From: Topomyia yanbarensis | Taxonomy: Eukaryota; Arthropoda; Insecta; Diptera; Culicidae | DNA: 64,000 bases | Reading direction: 5' to 3' | Assembly: GCF_030247195.1 (NCBI RefSeq) | Contig: NC_080672.1 | Location: forward strand, 378,672,166-378,736,165 | Part shown: one piece after another, positions 46,331-56,515 of the stretch | Numbering within the stretch: position 1 is the stretch's first letter | How the letters are laid out: every line of letters begins with the position of its first letter | Notes under the pieces: generated by a model | What the model saw: the letters and a program-made list of their open reading frames with translations, nothing else | The model's database searches: none | What the model was told of the DNA's origin: nothing | Position numbers and translations under genes: made by a program

Positions 46331-47520
46331 GGTCGTTTTTAAACAAAATTTAAAGTCAACGACCGCAGCGTTGGGTCGGAGTAGAGCTTTTTCGTCAACT
46401 TTACTCATGATGACAACAATAATCCGATATTTCCTTTGTTCTCGAGACAATGCACACTAGATCGAGAGACCTGTTGTTCACTTGGCTCGATTGTACGTCT
46501 GACTGCAGCAGAAGTAGACTGACGAGGAGCCACTTAATTCGGTTTTGTAATAGCACGCAGCAAAGCACACTCTCAGGCCTTGACGAGGCAGATTTGGAGA
46601 GAAAATGATTTTCTTTTTTTTCGGAAAGTTACAGGCACATTAGAACATAGGATTGTCAGACTCTCGTTCTTTAGTGGACAAGGGAGCGTAGAAATTTGTC
46701 GTGGTTTCTACGTTGGGTAGTTGTATGACTCAATTGTTCGCAAGGACGACAAGCCCTGACGCACAAAAAGGCGAACAGGTGGACGAGCCCCGGTCAAAAG
46801 AATAAAGTTTGGAAGAGAAGATCCGGCGAAAGGCTCGACATGAGCCTGATTGAAAATAAGTTCTTACTCTCCTTGATTTATGTTGAACGCATTTGCTTGC
46901 AAACCAGAATTTTCACTGACTGAAGCAAAGAAAAGGAGCCAACCCCATATTTCGCAATTAAGGTGCCTATCAGAGACTACACCATCCATCATTACTTTGC
47001 AGACGGGTATGTAGACAAGATAGTTGTTCGCATACGACCGAGTGTTGTTTATTTAGTTTACCCGCTATATTGATGATGTTAAATGGGTTATATTCCGTCC
47101 GGAAGTAGACATTCCAAGGGCCTGTTGAATTAGCTGAGTATAATTTATATCGAAAAGGAAATTTATCGGCATTATGAGGCTGTCTGTTTTCGGAAATACC
47201 TTCCTATTAGTCAACACTATCATGCGGGTTTCGGTACCCGCGCAAAGAAGGTTTTATCGGAGTAAACAGAAAAATTATGCAACGAAATTTAAAAGAATAG
47301 AGTAATTGGTACTTAACCGTGGAACATTTGTGGTATCAGTAATCAACAAACACATTTTCGCTGAGCCATCGGTCACACAGTTCGTTAACAGAGAGTATTT
47401 CCAAGTAGCCAGCAGGTATTATCCGGAAATTTTCAGTTTCACTTACATAAACCATGTCTGAACTTTCGTCACTACGAGTAGAAATCATTCCAAATCTCTT
47501 TACCCACTCGCGAAAAAAGT
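46331..47520. other. Interior of the hAT element without recognised gene
   Basis: It may hold the LINE 5' leader (46700-46850 is GC-richer) and the right interior of the hAT element. Short frames only. No hAT transposase motif seen. Confidence 0.4.
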
Positions 47521-47636
47521 GTTTCGCCGGCCCTGAAAAGCATGAAAATTTCTCAACATTTTTATTGTCATTATTTTAATGGAGAACATTTAATTCCTCG
47601 CCCAAAGGCCTATTTATGAACAAAATCAGATGAAAA

Positions 47637-47921
47637 ATGGCAGCGATATTAAAAAGTTATGCTGTGAATTGTCATATCGGAGAGGGGTTTCAAAGCCTTG
47701 GTTCAAACCGAGCGGTCTGGCCATCAATCAACAAGTGTACCAGGAGAAGTGTCTTGAGAAAATTCTATGCCAAGAAGACGCTGGAGTATCTTGAACAGAA
47801 AAAGATACCGTACTTGCCGAAAGAAATGAACCCGAGCAACTTGCTCCGGTGCCGTCCCATTGAGGATTGTTTCGGCTTCCTCGGTGCCCTAGTGTACAAA
47901 AATAAGTGGCATCGCGACTAA
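47637..47921 (+). pseudogene. Tc1/mariner-type transposase C-terminal fragment
   Basis: From about residue 36 the frame reads RKFYAKKTLEYLEQKKIPYL, PKEMNPSNLLRCRPIEDCF and GALVYKNKWHR. YAKKTLEYLE, P-x2-MNPPN-x2-RPIE and the VYKN-W block are the end of the catalytic domain in ITm-type (Tc1/mariner) transposases of insects. RPIE carries the last acidic residue of the triad. The first two acidic residues and the DNA-binding domain are absent. The N-terminal 35 residues are unlike the family and probably not genuine. Confidence 0.7.
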
Positions 47922-48127
47922 GTTGCGTCGTACGGCTGACCAGAGCCCCTTCTCCAATATTCATCGACGTTTTTTTGTTTTTAATAAAAAATACTGAACC
48001 CATTGAATTTTTTTTTTTTGTTTTTTAACTACATAACTGAAAAAATCTCATTTTCTAGTGAACACCCGTTATCAGTAGAAGCGCTGCATTAGTCGTGCGA
48101 TTGCCTAAAATTCGAATGGGAAATAAC

Positions 48128-48600
48128 TAACCCTTTCATGCCCATCTTTTTTCTTGTGCATATATGGGTCCAAAACTATTTTTTCTTGAAAAAAGTGGGG
48201 TCAAGAAACACGAAAATACTTTTTTTTATAAAGATAGGTGCTACCACTACAGTGCAAGAAGCTGCTCAAGTTTTTCTTCCAATACTTAATACAATGTTCC
48301 TACAATTTTTATAATAGTCCAATTACGTGGAAAATGCAGTTGAAGATAGTCTAAATTGATTGGTTTTATCAGTTTTCAATAATATTACAAAATTCATTAA
48401 AATTTCATTTTTCGTCGTCAACGTAAACTGTTCCTGGCAGCACTGTTCCATCGGAATCCAATCAGACTAATTGTTATAACTCCAGTTTTAGAGCCAATAT
48501 TTGCAACTGTTAGTGCTCAAATCAAAATCACATTTAATAGCCTTACTTTTTTGGGAGCAATTCTTGCCTAAACCAAGTTATAGCTGTTTACAAACTTTTT
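48128..48600. repeat. CCCTTTCATGCCCA repeat, incomplete copy
   Basis: It begins AACCCTTTCATGCCCATCTT and follows the same block order as 52957-53403 (AAGAAACACGAAAA, GAAGCTGCTCAA, GATAGTCTAAATTGAT, TTTTATCAGTTTTCAA, CAACGTAAACTG). The inverted right end seen in the other copy is missing here. Confidence 0.7.
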
Positions 48601-49933
48601 TCCTTTTTTATTTCGACTATGTTAGTCACATTTTCTTTTTTACATTTTAACGACATTCAATTAGCTAGAGATTACTGGGTAGGGAAAGTTATCAAACTTA
48701 GAGCCATAGTACTCAAGTGAGAGCAAGGATGTGAAGTAAACAGATCGGAAAACTAGAAGTGGCAGGGTCATTAGAACAGGCTTAATATCGTACAGGCTTA
48801 ATCTTTGTCTTCTGTTAATGAGGGTCGAGCTTAGGCAGAATAACTACGAATCACCCGAGTGCTGTTTACAAACGTTTTTGTTCATAAACAACATTGGCAT
48901 GAAGGTGTTAAATAATCATAGCAACCAGTGGATTTATTTTTTGAACACTGTGGTACATCGTGGCACATTGCAGCGCACACTATCACGAACAACTCGATTT
49001 ATGCTACGCGACTTACTCATTGTTATGTAATATTTTTACTGGCATCTTATTGGAGTACTGACTGATCGAGTTCTTGCTTGTGTAGCATTTATTTCACCAA
49101 CGGATCATCCTGTTTTAGTCCGTTCTACAAGAAGTGGTACATAGCTTCATTTCAATATTATTTTGTTATATCTGTTTCACAGTTTAGGGAAAGGTAATCT
49201 AAATATTCAGCGTGTACCAACAGCAGATAATTCAGAATACCTTTCTCCAAATTGTGAATTAGATAGATTTTGCCAGGAAAGCCGAAGCCGAATGCCTGCC
49301 TTGAGTTGTAAAAGTAATACAAAAATTTCCCAAGAATGGGAAGGATTTCGAAGCATACACTTTTAATGGAGGTATTAATTTTGCACATAGTTTATTTCAT
49401 CATAGCAATTTGCAATTTCCAGCCGTCAACGTTCGCTAATTTTGCAGTTTTTATACAAAATGAGAGCATTCATTGCTAGTTGTTTTAAAATTAGGCTACT
49501 AATAATACCTAGTATATACATGAAGAATTATTGTAATATTCCTTGCCACTAAAAAATGATCTTGATTCACGTTACTATTCTCGGTGCCAGAACTTGAAGC
49601 CCTGCGAAATACCGGCTTCACTATGTACAATTGTTAACTGTTATACCTAGCCTAAAATGTGCCGTTTTTTTATTACACATACCAGAACGGATTGCCTCCT
49701 GACAGAGTGAGTGGCTATTTACACGCTAAGCATAGTTTCACCTTGAATTGAACAATAATTTGCCATTATCTAATTAGTACTTTTGTCTTCCCAGCAATCA
49801 TGCATTGCTTGCTGTCCGCCTACCATTCCGGAGATCATTTGCTCTTATTTGTTATTGGAACTTATCTAACAGTTCTATCGTAATAATAAATAGGAAACAT
49901 TTTCACCATCGGGAGCCAGCCGGGCTCCAACTA
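48601..49933. other. Rx 3' flank and intergenic DNA
   Basis: The part nearest 49933 must include the Rx 3' untranslated region. A GTACCAACAGCAGATAATTC segment at 49214 is complemented by GAATTATCTGC-type sequence in neither copy, so I see no inverted element. No other gene recognised. Confidence 0.4.
49669..49674 (-). promoter_or_regulatory. Candidate polyadenylation signal of Rx
   Basis: AATAAA on the minus strand, about 260 bp after the Rx stop codon. Other signals further away cannot be excluded, since the motif is common in AT-rich DNA. Confidence 0.3.
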
Positions 49934-50694
49934 TTACACCATCGTGGTCATGCCCTTGGTAATGTTCTCCAGATGTTCCTTGGCTTTGATGCGCAGGGTG
50001 GCAATCGAATTGGTCCGCATGTCGGTCGAATGGTTCACGGTCATATTGAGGGCGGTTCCAGCAGTACCCGGGCCGCCGCTATCTTTCCCTAGCCCAAGCA
50101 GCCGCTGCTGTTGTTCGATGGCACTGCCATCCTGAGGACTATCCTGAGGCGGGTGGTTGCCCATTTTTAGGCCCGAGCTCGAAGTAGGCGACGAGGTGGT
50201 TGACGAATTTGGGCTAAGTGGGTGGCCAGCGCCAACATTGTTGTTGTTGTTGTTGTTATTGGTGTTGTTGTTGTTGGAGGTACTGCTACTTAAACTTGGC
50301 GGCGATCTTAAACCAGGTGGCGTTAGTGATAGATTTTGGGGTGATGATGTTATGGGTATATTTACAGAAGCTAGCTGTGGGGGTTGCGGTGGTGGAGGTT
50401 GCCCGCCATGAGCCCCGTGACCACCGAGCGGAGAGTGTCGAGGGGTGAGCGATTGCTGCGGTGCCATTGATAGGTTCTGCGGGGCCATGGCTCCGTTGGG
50501 ATGGGGCGGGGATAGGCGCATATTGGGGCCACCCATTTGGGACATCGTCGGCATTCCCTGCGAGGACAATCTGAGGTTTTGCGGTCCGTTTGGATGTCCC
50601 AGCCCGAGATTTGTCATGCCTAGATTAGACGGATTCAGGCTGAGCGGGGGCGTTAGATAGCTGGGATAGACGCCTTGCGGATGGGAGAGAAAAC
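49934..50694 (-). CDS. Rx: Retinal homeobox protein Rx, last coding exon
   Basis: Rx is a paired-like homeodomain transcription factor of eye and brain development acting in the nucleus. This exon encodes the last 252 residues and a stop. It starts after TTTTTAG with GFLSHPQGVYPSYLTPPLSL, a block I recognise from insect Rx. Proline-, serine- and glycine-rich low-complexity sequence follows, then an asparagine run (TSNNNNTNNNNNNNN, from the AAC repeat). Near the end is the OAR motif, SIATLRIKAKEHLENITKGM, a C-terminal regulatory motif of paired-like proteins. Stop TAA at 49934-49936 is followed at once by TAG. Joining to the previous exon keeps the frame (G|GT in the glycine of LPG-F). The frame is open and unbroken, so the gene is probably functional. 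Confidence 0.9.
50238..50282. repeat. (TTG)n trinucleotide run in Rx coding sequence
   Basis: TTGTTGTTGTTGTTGTTATT and continuation on the plus strand encode the asparagine run of Rx on the minus strand. Likely polymorphic in length. Confidence 0.85.
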
Positions 50695-50758
50695 CTAAAA
50701 GCGAAATGATTCAATTAGTTGGAAAGTTTGTAGTTTTATGGAAATGAGTTCAACTTAC
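50695..50758 (-). other. Rx: 64-bp intron of Rx
   Basis: Minus-strand donor GTAAGTTG directly after CTTCCCG and acceptor CTTTTAG before GTTTTCTC. The length is typical for a minimal dipteran intron. Confidence 0.88.
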
Positions 50759-50924
50759 CGGGAAGCGCCGAGAGGAGGGGTGGCGACAGCCACGGATCGA
50801 CCGGAAGATTCGCTCCATTGCAGGACAACCGGTGCGGTAGCTGGGAGAAATGTGACAGGCCCAGCCTCAAGCTTTCCGACTTTTCCTGGCGGCGCCATTT
50901 TGCGCGTCGATTCTGGAACCAGAC
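50759..50924 (-). CDS. Rx: Retinal homeobox protein Rx, penultimate exon (homeodomain helix 3)
   Basis: The 166-bp exon starts right after an AACAG acceptor with VWFQNRRAKWRRQEKSESLR, the recognition helix of a paired-class homeodomain. LGLSHFSQLPHRLSCNG and LPVDPWLSPPLLSALPG follow, and together these are distinctive of insect Rx. The exon boundary in front of V-W-F-Q is the intron position 46/47 widely conserved in paired-like homeobox genes. Helices 1 and 2 must lie in an exon further upstream on the minus strand, beyond position 64000, because no matching open frame occurs between 50927 and the window end. Confidence 0.9.
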
Positions 50925-51592
50925 CTGTTAATGGTGCAACGAGTGCAGGCGGATGAAAAAAAAAAAAAACAAAACGGTGAAGGAGAAATTAATGACATTA
51001 TTTTCCATTTATGAACGTTTAATTACATTTCGAAGCCGCCATCAGAACGAGCGGTATAGTGACTGGGGTGGTGTGGGGTGAGGTGGTTGGAGGGCGAGAA
51101 AATAATTATGGCGGATCCGTCATCGGATGTGGCAGGCAGCGAAAGCCGATGGAAGTGGAAAGAAAATTTGTCGCCATGCAGAAAATGCAGAGAGCATTTA
51201 ATTTTATTTTATATTACTTTTAATTAAAAAATGAAGAGCCCTAAAGCAGTTAAATCTCGTAGTAGGCGGGCAGGAGGTTCGAGGCTTTGGCTTGGCAAGA
51301 TGGAACGAGAGGGATCTTGCTTCGGTGAAATAATTAACGAATGAGAAAAGATTAAAATGCAATTAGCCCTACATTTTGTCAGAATTTTTCTTTTCATCAG
51401 TCTCTTTGCGCGTCTGTCTGGTGTAGCTATTTCTCTAGTGAGGGAGGTTGATAAAAATATCATCCGTGTCGTTACTATAGATGGTCAATTAGTCCATTCA
51501 TTTATATGGTAATCAATTAGCTGAATCAACAACATTCGACAGTAATATAGCTGTGGGTTTGTAGGTTGAATTACAGTAAATGAAAACCAAAT
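50925..51592 (-). other. Rx: Start of the large Rx intron
   Basis: The intron continues to the end of the window (more than 13 kb). It begins, in transcript order, far outside the window and ends at the TTAACAG acceptor at 50925-50931. 51040-51200 is relatively GC-rich, but no motif was recognised. Confidence 0.6.
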
Positions 51593-51803
51593 GGTCGGTG
51601 TCAAGTCAGACCGGACTAAGTCGCAAAACATCAAAAAATGAGAAAATGATAGCACTGAAGCATTTCGTCAGCTACATCCGACTTTTGTCAGATTTTAAAT
51701 ATGTAACAATAAACAAGAATTATGGCAAAAATTCTTTCCTTTAAACTTGTTTTTCTCGAAATCAAGATTTTGTCACTTAGTCCGGTCTGACTTAATACCG
51801 ACC
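51593..51803. mobile_element. 211-bp MITE with long inverted repeats in the Rx intron
   Basis: GGTCGGTGTCAAGTCAGACC, continuing GGACTAAGT, is inverted at the right end (ACTTAGTCCGG, TCTGACTTAATACCGACC), about 30 bp with three mismatches. AAAT lies on both sides (51589-51592 and 51804-51807). GG-starting ends would suit PIF/Harbinger, but a 4-bp duplication would not, so the superfamily is open. Confidence 0.85.
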
Positions 51804-52324
51804 AAATATCCTTTCGATTTCTTTTGCTTGGCAAGTAGGTGCCAGCAGGTAACCTAAGTAGCCTATATTCTACAGAGCAACCACAAATCCACAACTCTCA
51901 GCGCGGTTTGTGTCGTGTCGTTGCCCATCCATCGCCTACTACTATGTAAATTAAAACGCAATCAATTTCTGATTTTAATGTAATCGGTATACTTTTCTTT
52001 TAGCTTTAGTGTTTCGTTTCCTTGCGAACACAGAGACGGAATTCTCAGGACCTCGATGTTGTCGTCACTCGACTAGTGCGAGGCTGAGAAGACGAGAAGA
52101 ATGCGGATATCCGTGGGCGATATTGGGTTTTTTTACTTGTTCTGTAGGAAAATACTTCCAAAGTAAATAAATTTGGTACACTGTTGACAGGTATGAAACC
52201 ACTCGATTTTCAATTAAAGTTGCGGATAATGAAATTTTCTTCATCTATCGAATTAGGTTGTTGCATTGTGAGCAACTGATGGTATATTTTGTAAAATGGT
52301 TTGCGGTCATTGACAGCTCCGAAA
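51804..52324. other. Rx intronic DNA, nothing recognised
   Basis: No repeat partner or coding signal found within the window. Confidence 0.4.
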
Positions 52325-53843
52325 GGGTGCGCGACGTTTGGCATAAATACGTTAGGCATAAGTACGTTAGGCATAATGGACGATAGGCATATTTCAAAAA
52401 AAATAAAAATAATCGCAAGGCTTTCGTTATTATAGAGATTTTGCTTGTTTTTGTCAGATTGGAAAAAAGGACGCTTTGCTATACCATACCTTCGCATAAC
52501 TTTTGCGAGACATTTAACCCTTGCAAGTGTAGTTTTTTTCAATTTTTCTGAAGACGAGACGAAGAAAATATCTCTTCATTTAAGTGAACAATTTTGGTAC
52601 AAGCACATTTCAAGCCTCTTAGATTTATTACTAATACAGTTGCATCCAAATTTAAAAAGGATCAACATTAGGCTACGGATTCTACGTTTGTGACGATACC
52701 TTTTTCGTCACAGTACAGGATTAAACTTTCTCTCATATCAAAGAGTTTCCGTAGTTCTATTTGTGATGGCCTCGAGAATACAATCATTATGCATAAGAAT
52801 ATGGGAGACAATCAATATAGAACTAGCAATATTCGTATATTCGTTAAATTAATAATAAAATGCATCATTCTTTCTTTCATGAGCTGTTCTTCAAGGCTAT
52901 ATATTTTCTTCTTGGACAATTTCACCTTGCATGCATGAAAAACTAATCTAAGTTAACCCTTACATGCCCATTTTTTTTTCTAGTGTTCATAGAGTTCAAG
53001 AAACACGAAAAAACCCGTTTTGAAAGATACTTCTTTCGCAGTGCTGGAAGCTGCTCAATATTTACCTTCCGGTGCTCAACACAATTCTTATAGAAAATTT
53101 CAATATTCTATATGGTAGGAAAGATAGCCGAAGACGGTCTAAATTGATACGTTTTATCGGTTTTCAACAATAATGGAAAATAATGAAGATATATCAAAAT
53201 TTCATTTATCAACGCAAACTGTAAATATCTCTGGTAGTAATGCTCCAGTTGAGTTATATCAGATTAATAGCAATAACTTTGGTTCTAAGTTCTAATAGTG
53301 CCAGTTATTGGTCTTATTTGTTTTTCGAATGAATTCTGCCAAAATCAAAAGTTTTAGCAGTTTCAAAACGTAATTGATTACAAAAATTATGGGCATGAAG
53401 GGGTTGATGTGCGTTATTCATGCTTTAATACAAAATAGACCGATTTTAAACTAGAGTATTAAGCCTATTTTAGAGATGTGCAATTTGTTTATTCGTTTAT
53501 TCGATGTGCATTCGTTCTGCATCTTTTATTTGAGTTAAGCTGTTTTGAGGTATTTACAATAGAATAAAATGTTGATCGAGTTCTACAACATCAAAAAAAA
53601 TTCAAGCATTTGCGCTCTTACCACCCGAGGCTGTCTCCACCAAAAAGTTATTTTCGTAAAGTATACTTCAACATGATAATTTATGCCTAACGTTCATTAT
53701 GCCAATCATCCATTATGCCTAACGTATATTATGTCTAACATCCATTATGATAAACGTCTTTATGCCCAAACGTCAATTATGTCTAACGTACGTATGCCAA
53801 ACGTCCGTATGTCTAACGTATTTATGCCTAATGGGGTACACCC
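52325..53843. mobile_element. Foldback-like element with GTTAGGCATAA arrays at both ends
   Basis: The left end GGGTGCGCGACGTTTGGCAT continues with AAATACGTTAGGCATAAGTA and CGTTAGGCATAATGGACG. The right end holds, inverted, about ten degenerate units (TTATGCCTAACGT, TATGCCAAACGTCC, TATGTCTAACGT) at 53683-53832 and closes with GGGGTACACCC. Unequal arrays of short repeats in inverted orientation are the architecture of foldback elements. The interior contains a complete CCCTTNCATGCCCA element. No transposase. The target duplication is unclear. Confidence 0.68.
52957..53403. mobile_element. 447-bp piggyBac-like MITE
   Basis: TTAA (52953-52956) is followed by CCCTTACATGCCCAT. The right end ATGGGCATGAAGGGG is followed by TTGA, a one-base decay of TTAA. 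The ends are inverted over 15 bp with two mismatches. A partial relative is at 48128-48600. It is nested in the foldback-like element. Confidence 0.75.
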
Positions 53844-54429
53844 AAGAGGGTGAATGTTTTAACGTTTCTTTGAAAAATGAGTGAAGCCAACATAAGCTGG
53901 CTTCCTGGCTCGGATAGTTGTCAAAAATGACAGCGAACGCGCTTTAAGCAACATTCACATTGCTACGAGCTAATGTTGTTAACACGACCGGAAACTTGTC
54001 GAATGCAAACACACTTCATTTTGATGTGCTTAACCGGTATTCAGGTGATAAAAACGTACGGATTATGGAGAAGAAGCAATGCAAGAAAAAGCGTGCATTC
54101 TCATATATTGTTAATATTTACTTATTCTGAATCCCACTTTCAAACAGAGTTGTACAATTCATGTGAACAGACCTTAAATATTTGAAACGTAGCTAGCGCT
54201 ACTGGCATTTGGTGGTAGCTTCAAGCAATAAACTGTTTTCATGGGGCTGGGTACACCCGCTCCAAAGATTACATGTTAGAACTTGCACTAAAGTAAACAA
54301 TATTTTATATTTAAAAAAATAGGTATTTGTTTCAACAGTTCATAAAATTAACTGCCATTAGTTTTTTGCAATAGAAGAAGCAATTGCCGGCCTTGTTTAA
54401 CCCTTTACGAGTTTGTGATATTGATGATA
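53844..54429. other. Rx intronic DNA, nothing recognised
   Basis: An open frame at 53973-54185 has no domain. No repeat partner found in the window. Confidence 0.4.
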
Positions 54430-56515
54430 AGTAGAGGAGACTTAATCCCCGGGGAGACTTGATCCCACCGTCATAGCTCGAAGGCGGAACAGAAAACACT
54501 AATCGAATATTCTAGAAAGTTGCGTAGTTTTATCTAAACATAAATTGGTTTCATACAAGAAACATAAATTGGAAACGTGTAGCTAACTTTTTACCGATTT
54601 AAAAATAATATTTCAGAACAACTGAAGAAGATTTGTTTTCTAAATTTTCAATTTTTTATAGAAATGTTAAAATCGCCCATTACACACTATATATTTTACA
54701 TACAGTATTTCAGGAGAATGTCAAGTATATGAACACGTTATGATTGAACTCATTTTTTTGCTGAACTATATTTTTACTAACGTTTACCGAAATAGATGCT
54801 ATGCACAGTGGGACGAGCCCGGACTAAAGTCCATATATGAATGTTATGCGATATTCTCGCTAGTATTTTTCTCCTATCAGCTGAGCCATCAGAACCATTT
54901 TTGCGAGATTTTAAGTGATTTGAATGTAAATTGAATTTTTGGCAGCTTTTTTAAGGGCATTTTTTAGGTGTTTTTGCATAATTTGACCATAGGAACCACA
55001 TCCGGTTATTTTCGTTTTTCAAAGAAATGGTTGATTTTATGCATTGTATTACTTCACCAAAATTATCCGTGTGATAAAATTCCATCAAAAAATCGCCAAA
55101 AATAAGTCACTAGTTGGTTTAGTTAGTGTTTAGATAACTGTTTGTCATAAATTTTCATTGAATTCGAACTTCTAATGCGATAACAACAACGACGCCCGTG
55201 AATGCCCGCGATCACACTATACTCATTTGAAAGCTTTTAATTTTCTCTTTAAAATGAGTATATGCTGGTTTTGCGAAAACTTGCGATAAGCAGTCAAAAT
55301 TTAAAAAAACTGTGAATGGAGACGCATGGTTATTACTGATATTGAATTTGAATAATCAGTTTATAGCTAGAATAATGACACTAATACATGCACAACTGTC
55401 AAATAGTATTGAGAGCATGATGAACAAGGGTTTTACTAGTGATCAAGAGTAAGGAGCCGAATGGGAAGTATGTTTTTCAAATGGTGGAGGCATTAAGAAT
55501 GTTTGAAAATCAGTAAAAAATTTCAACCATCTGAAATAGGTTATAAAAGGTTTCTGGAACTATTTCGTGCTAACTTGCGCAATAACTGTCAAATAGAGTG
55601 AATACAGTTGAGCTCTAGTCGTTTGGTGGGAGTATTTTGATCCGAATTTGTATAGCACTGATATAGCTTAAGGGTATGCGATATTATCCAAATAAAATAA
55701 TACCATTTTTAAATGAACCATGAAGACGAAAAAAGGGTTTTGGTTTTATTTTCATTTAAGATATGAAATAAGCTATCTAAGTAACTTAAAACACACCTAC
55801 GAAAAAATCGTTGACCATCTTGTTGATTAGTGAATGCAATAAAACCTTCCACTAAGACGCTCAAAATGTTTGTTTTGAAAATGATAGAAAATGTAGCTTT
55901 CATATCAAGTAACCCACTAATAAATTAAATGTTCTAAAATTAGTCGAACACATCTTATTTGATCTGTAAAAACAAAATAGTCATTTCAGAAGCCCCATAA
56001 TGAGATGTCAATTAATTCGTTTCAATATGGAAAATAAATTCCAAAATAACTATTGAAAAAAATCATTATAAAAGACAAAATATTTACTTTTGAACCATTC
56101 TAATAAGTAGTAAAGTTAATTTCTATTTTTATAATTAAAATAGAAATTCATCGCACAAAAACTTCTTTAAACAAATTTTTGAACCTTCACAACAAAATAA
56201 TTTTTTGAGCCACCCTAACGTATGATTTATTTTTTTTTGCATGTGTTAATATCAAAAACGATTTAGCACACGAAAATTAATATACACAAATTTTAAGAAC
56301 GATTTCGAAAAAAAAAATTTGAGACACCCTAATGATTATTAAACGCTTATTTTTGAAATTTTTTAATATCAAAAACGAATTCAGCGTACCAAAATTACAT
56401 AAAATCGTCTTATTTGAACCGATACGGCAAAGTTTGGACTTTAGTCCACCTTTTGTTCTAAGTCGTGCCACTGGGTTCACTTGATCCCTCAAAATACGTT
56501 AAGACTTGATCCCCT
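54430..56515. repeat. Repeat region bracketed by GACTTGATCCC boxes, with internal inverted repeat
   Basis: GACTTAATCCCC and GACTTGATCCCAC occur at 54449-54475, and ACTTGATCCCTC and GACTTGATCCCCTTC at 56479-56510, in direct orientation. Inside, CAGTGGGACGAG with GGACTAAAGTCC (54806-54832) is answered inverted by GGACTTTAGTCC with TCGTGCCACTG (56434-56473). The flanks of that pair show no 8-bp duplication. Around 56090-56340 three spaced blocks, TTTGAACCATTCTAA, TTTGAGCCACCCTAACG and TTTGAGACACCCTAATG, form a degenerate tandem repeat. Class unknown. Confidence 0.5.

Larger units (their letters stand above)
42108..47535. mobile_element. 5.4-kb hAT element with perfect 8-bp duplication
   Basis: CAGGGCCGGCG and CGCCGGCCCTG are exact 11-bp inverted ends. 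AAAAGCAT is duplicated at 42100-42107 and 47536-47543. Subterminal CCCACTCG blocks occur near both ends. No hAT transposase (dimerisation domain, RNase-H-like core) was recognised. The length is filled by passengers: a hAT MITE at 42139, a CACAGA-type MITE at 43545 and LINE parts at 43975-46330. It is therefore a non-autonomous or gutted element that has been a target itself. Confidence 0.9.

Noticed and set aside
50157..50660. Plus-strand open frames over the Rx exon
   Set aside because: GC- and CAA/TTG-rich shadow frames of the real minus-strand exon, which has splice sites and conserved motifs.
52210..52542. Minus-strand frame with MPNVLMPNVFMPNV
   Set aside because: Translation of the GTTAGGCATAA array of the foldback-like element.
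54806..56473. hAT element suggested by CAGTGGGACGA and TCGTGCCACTG
   Set aside because: The flanking octamers (GCTATGCA and GGTTCACT) do not match, so I report only an inverted repeat.
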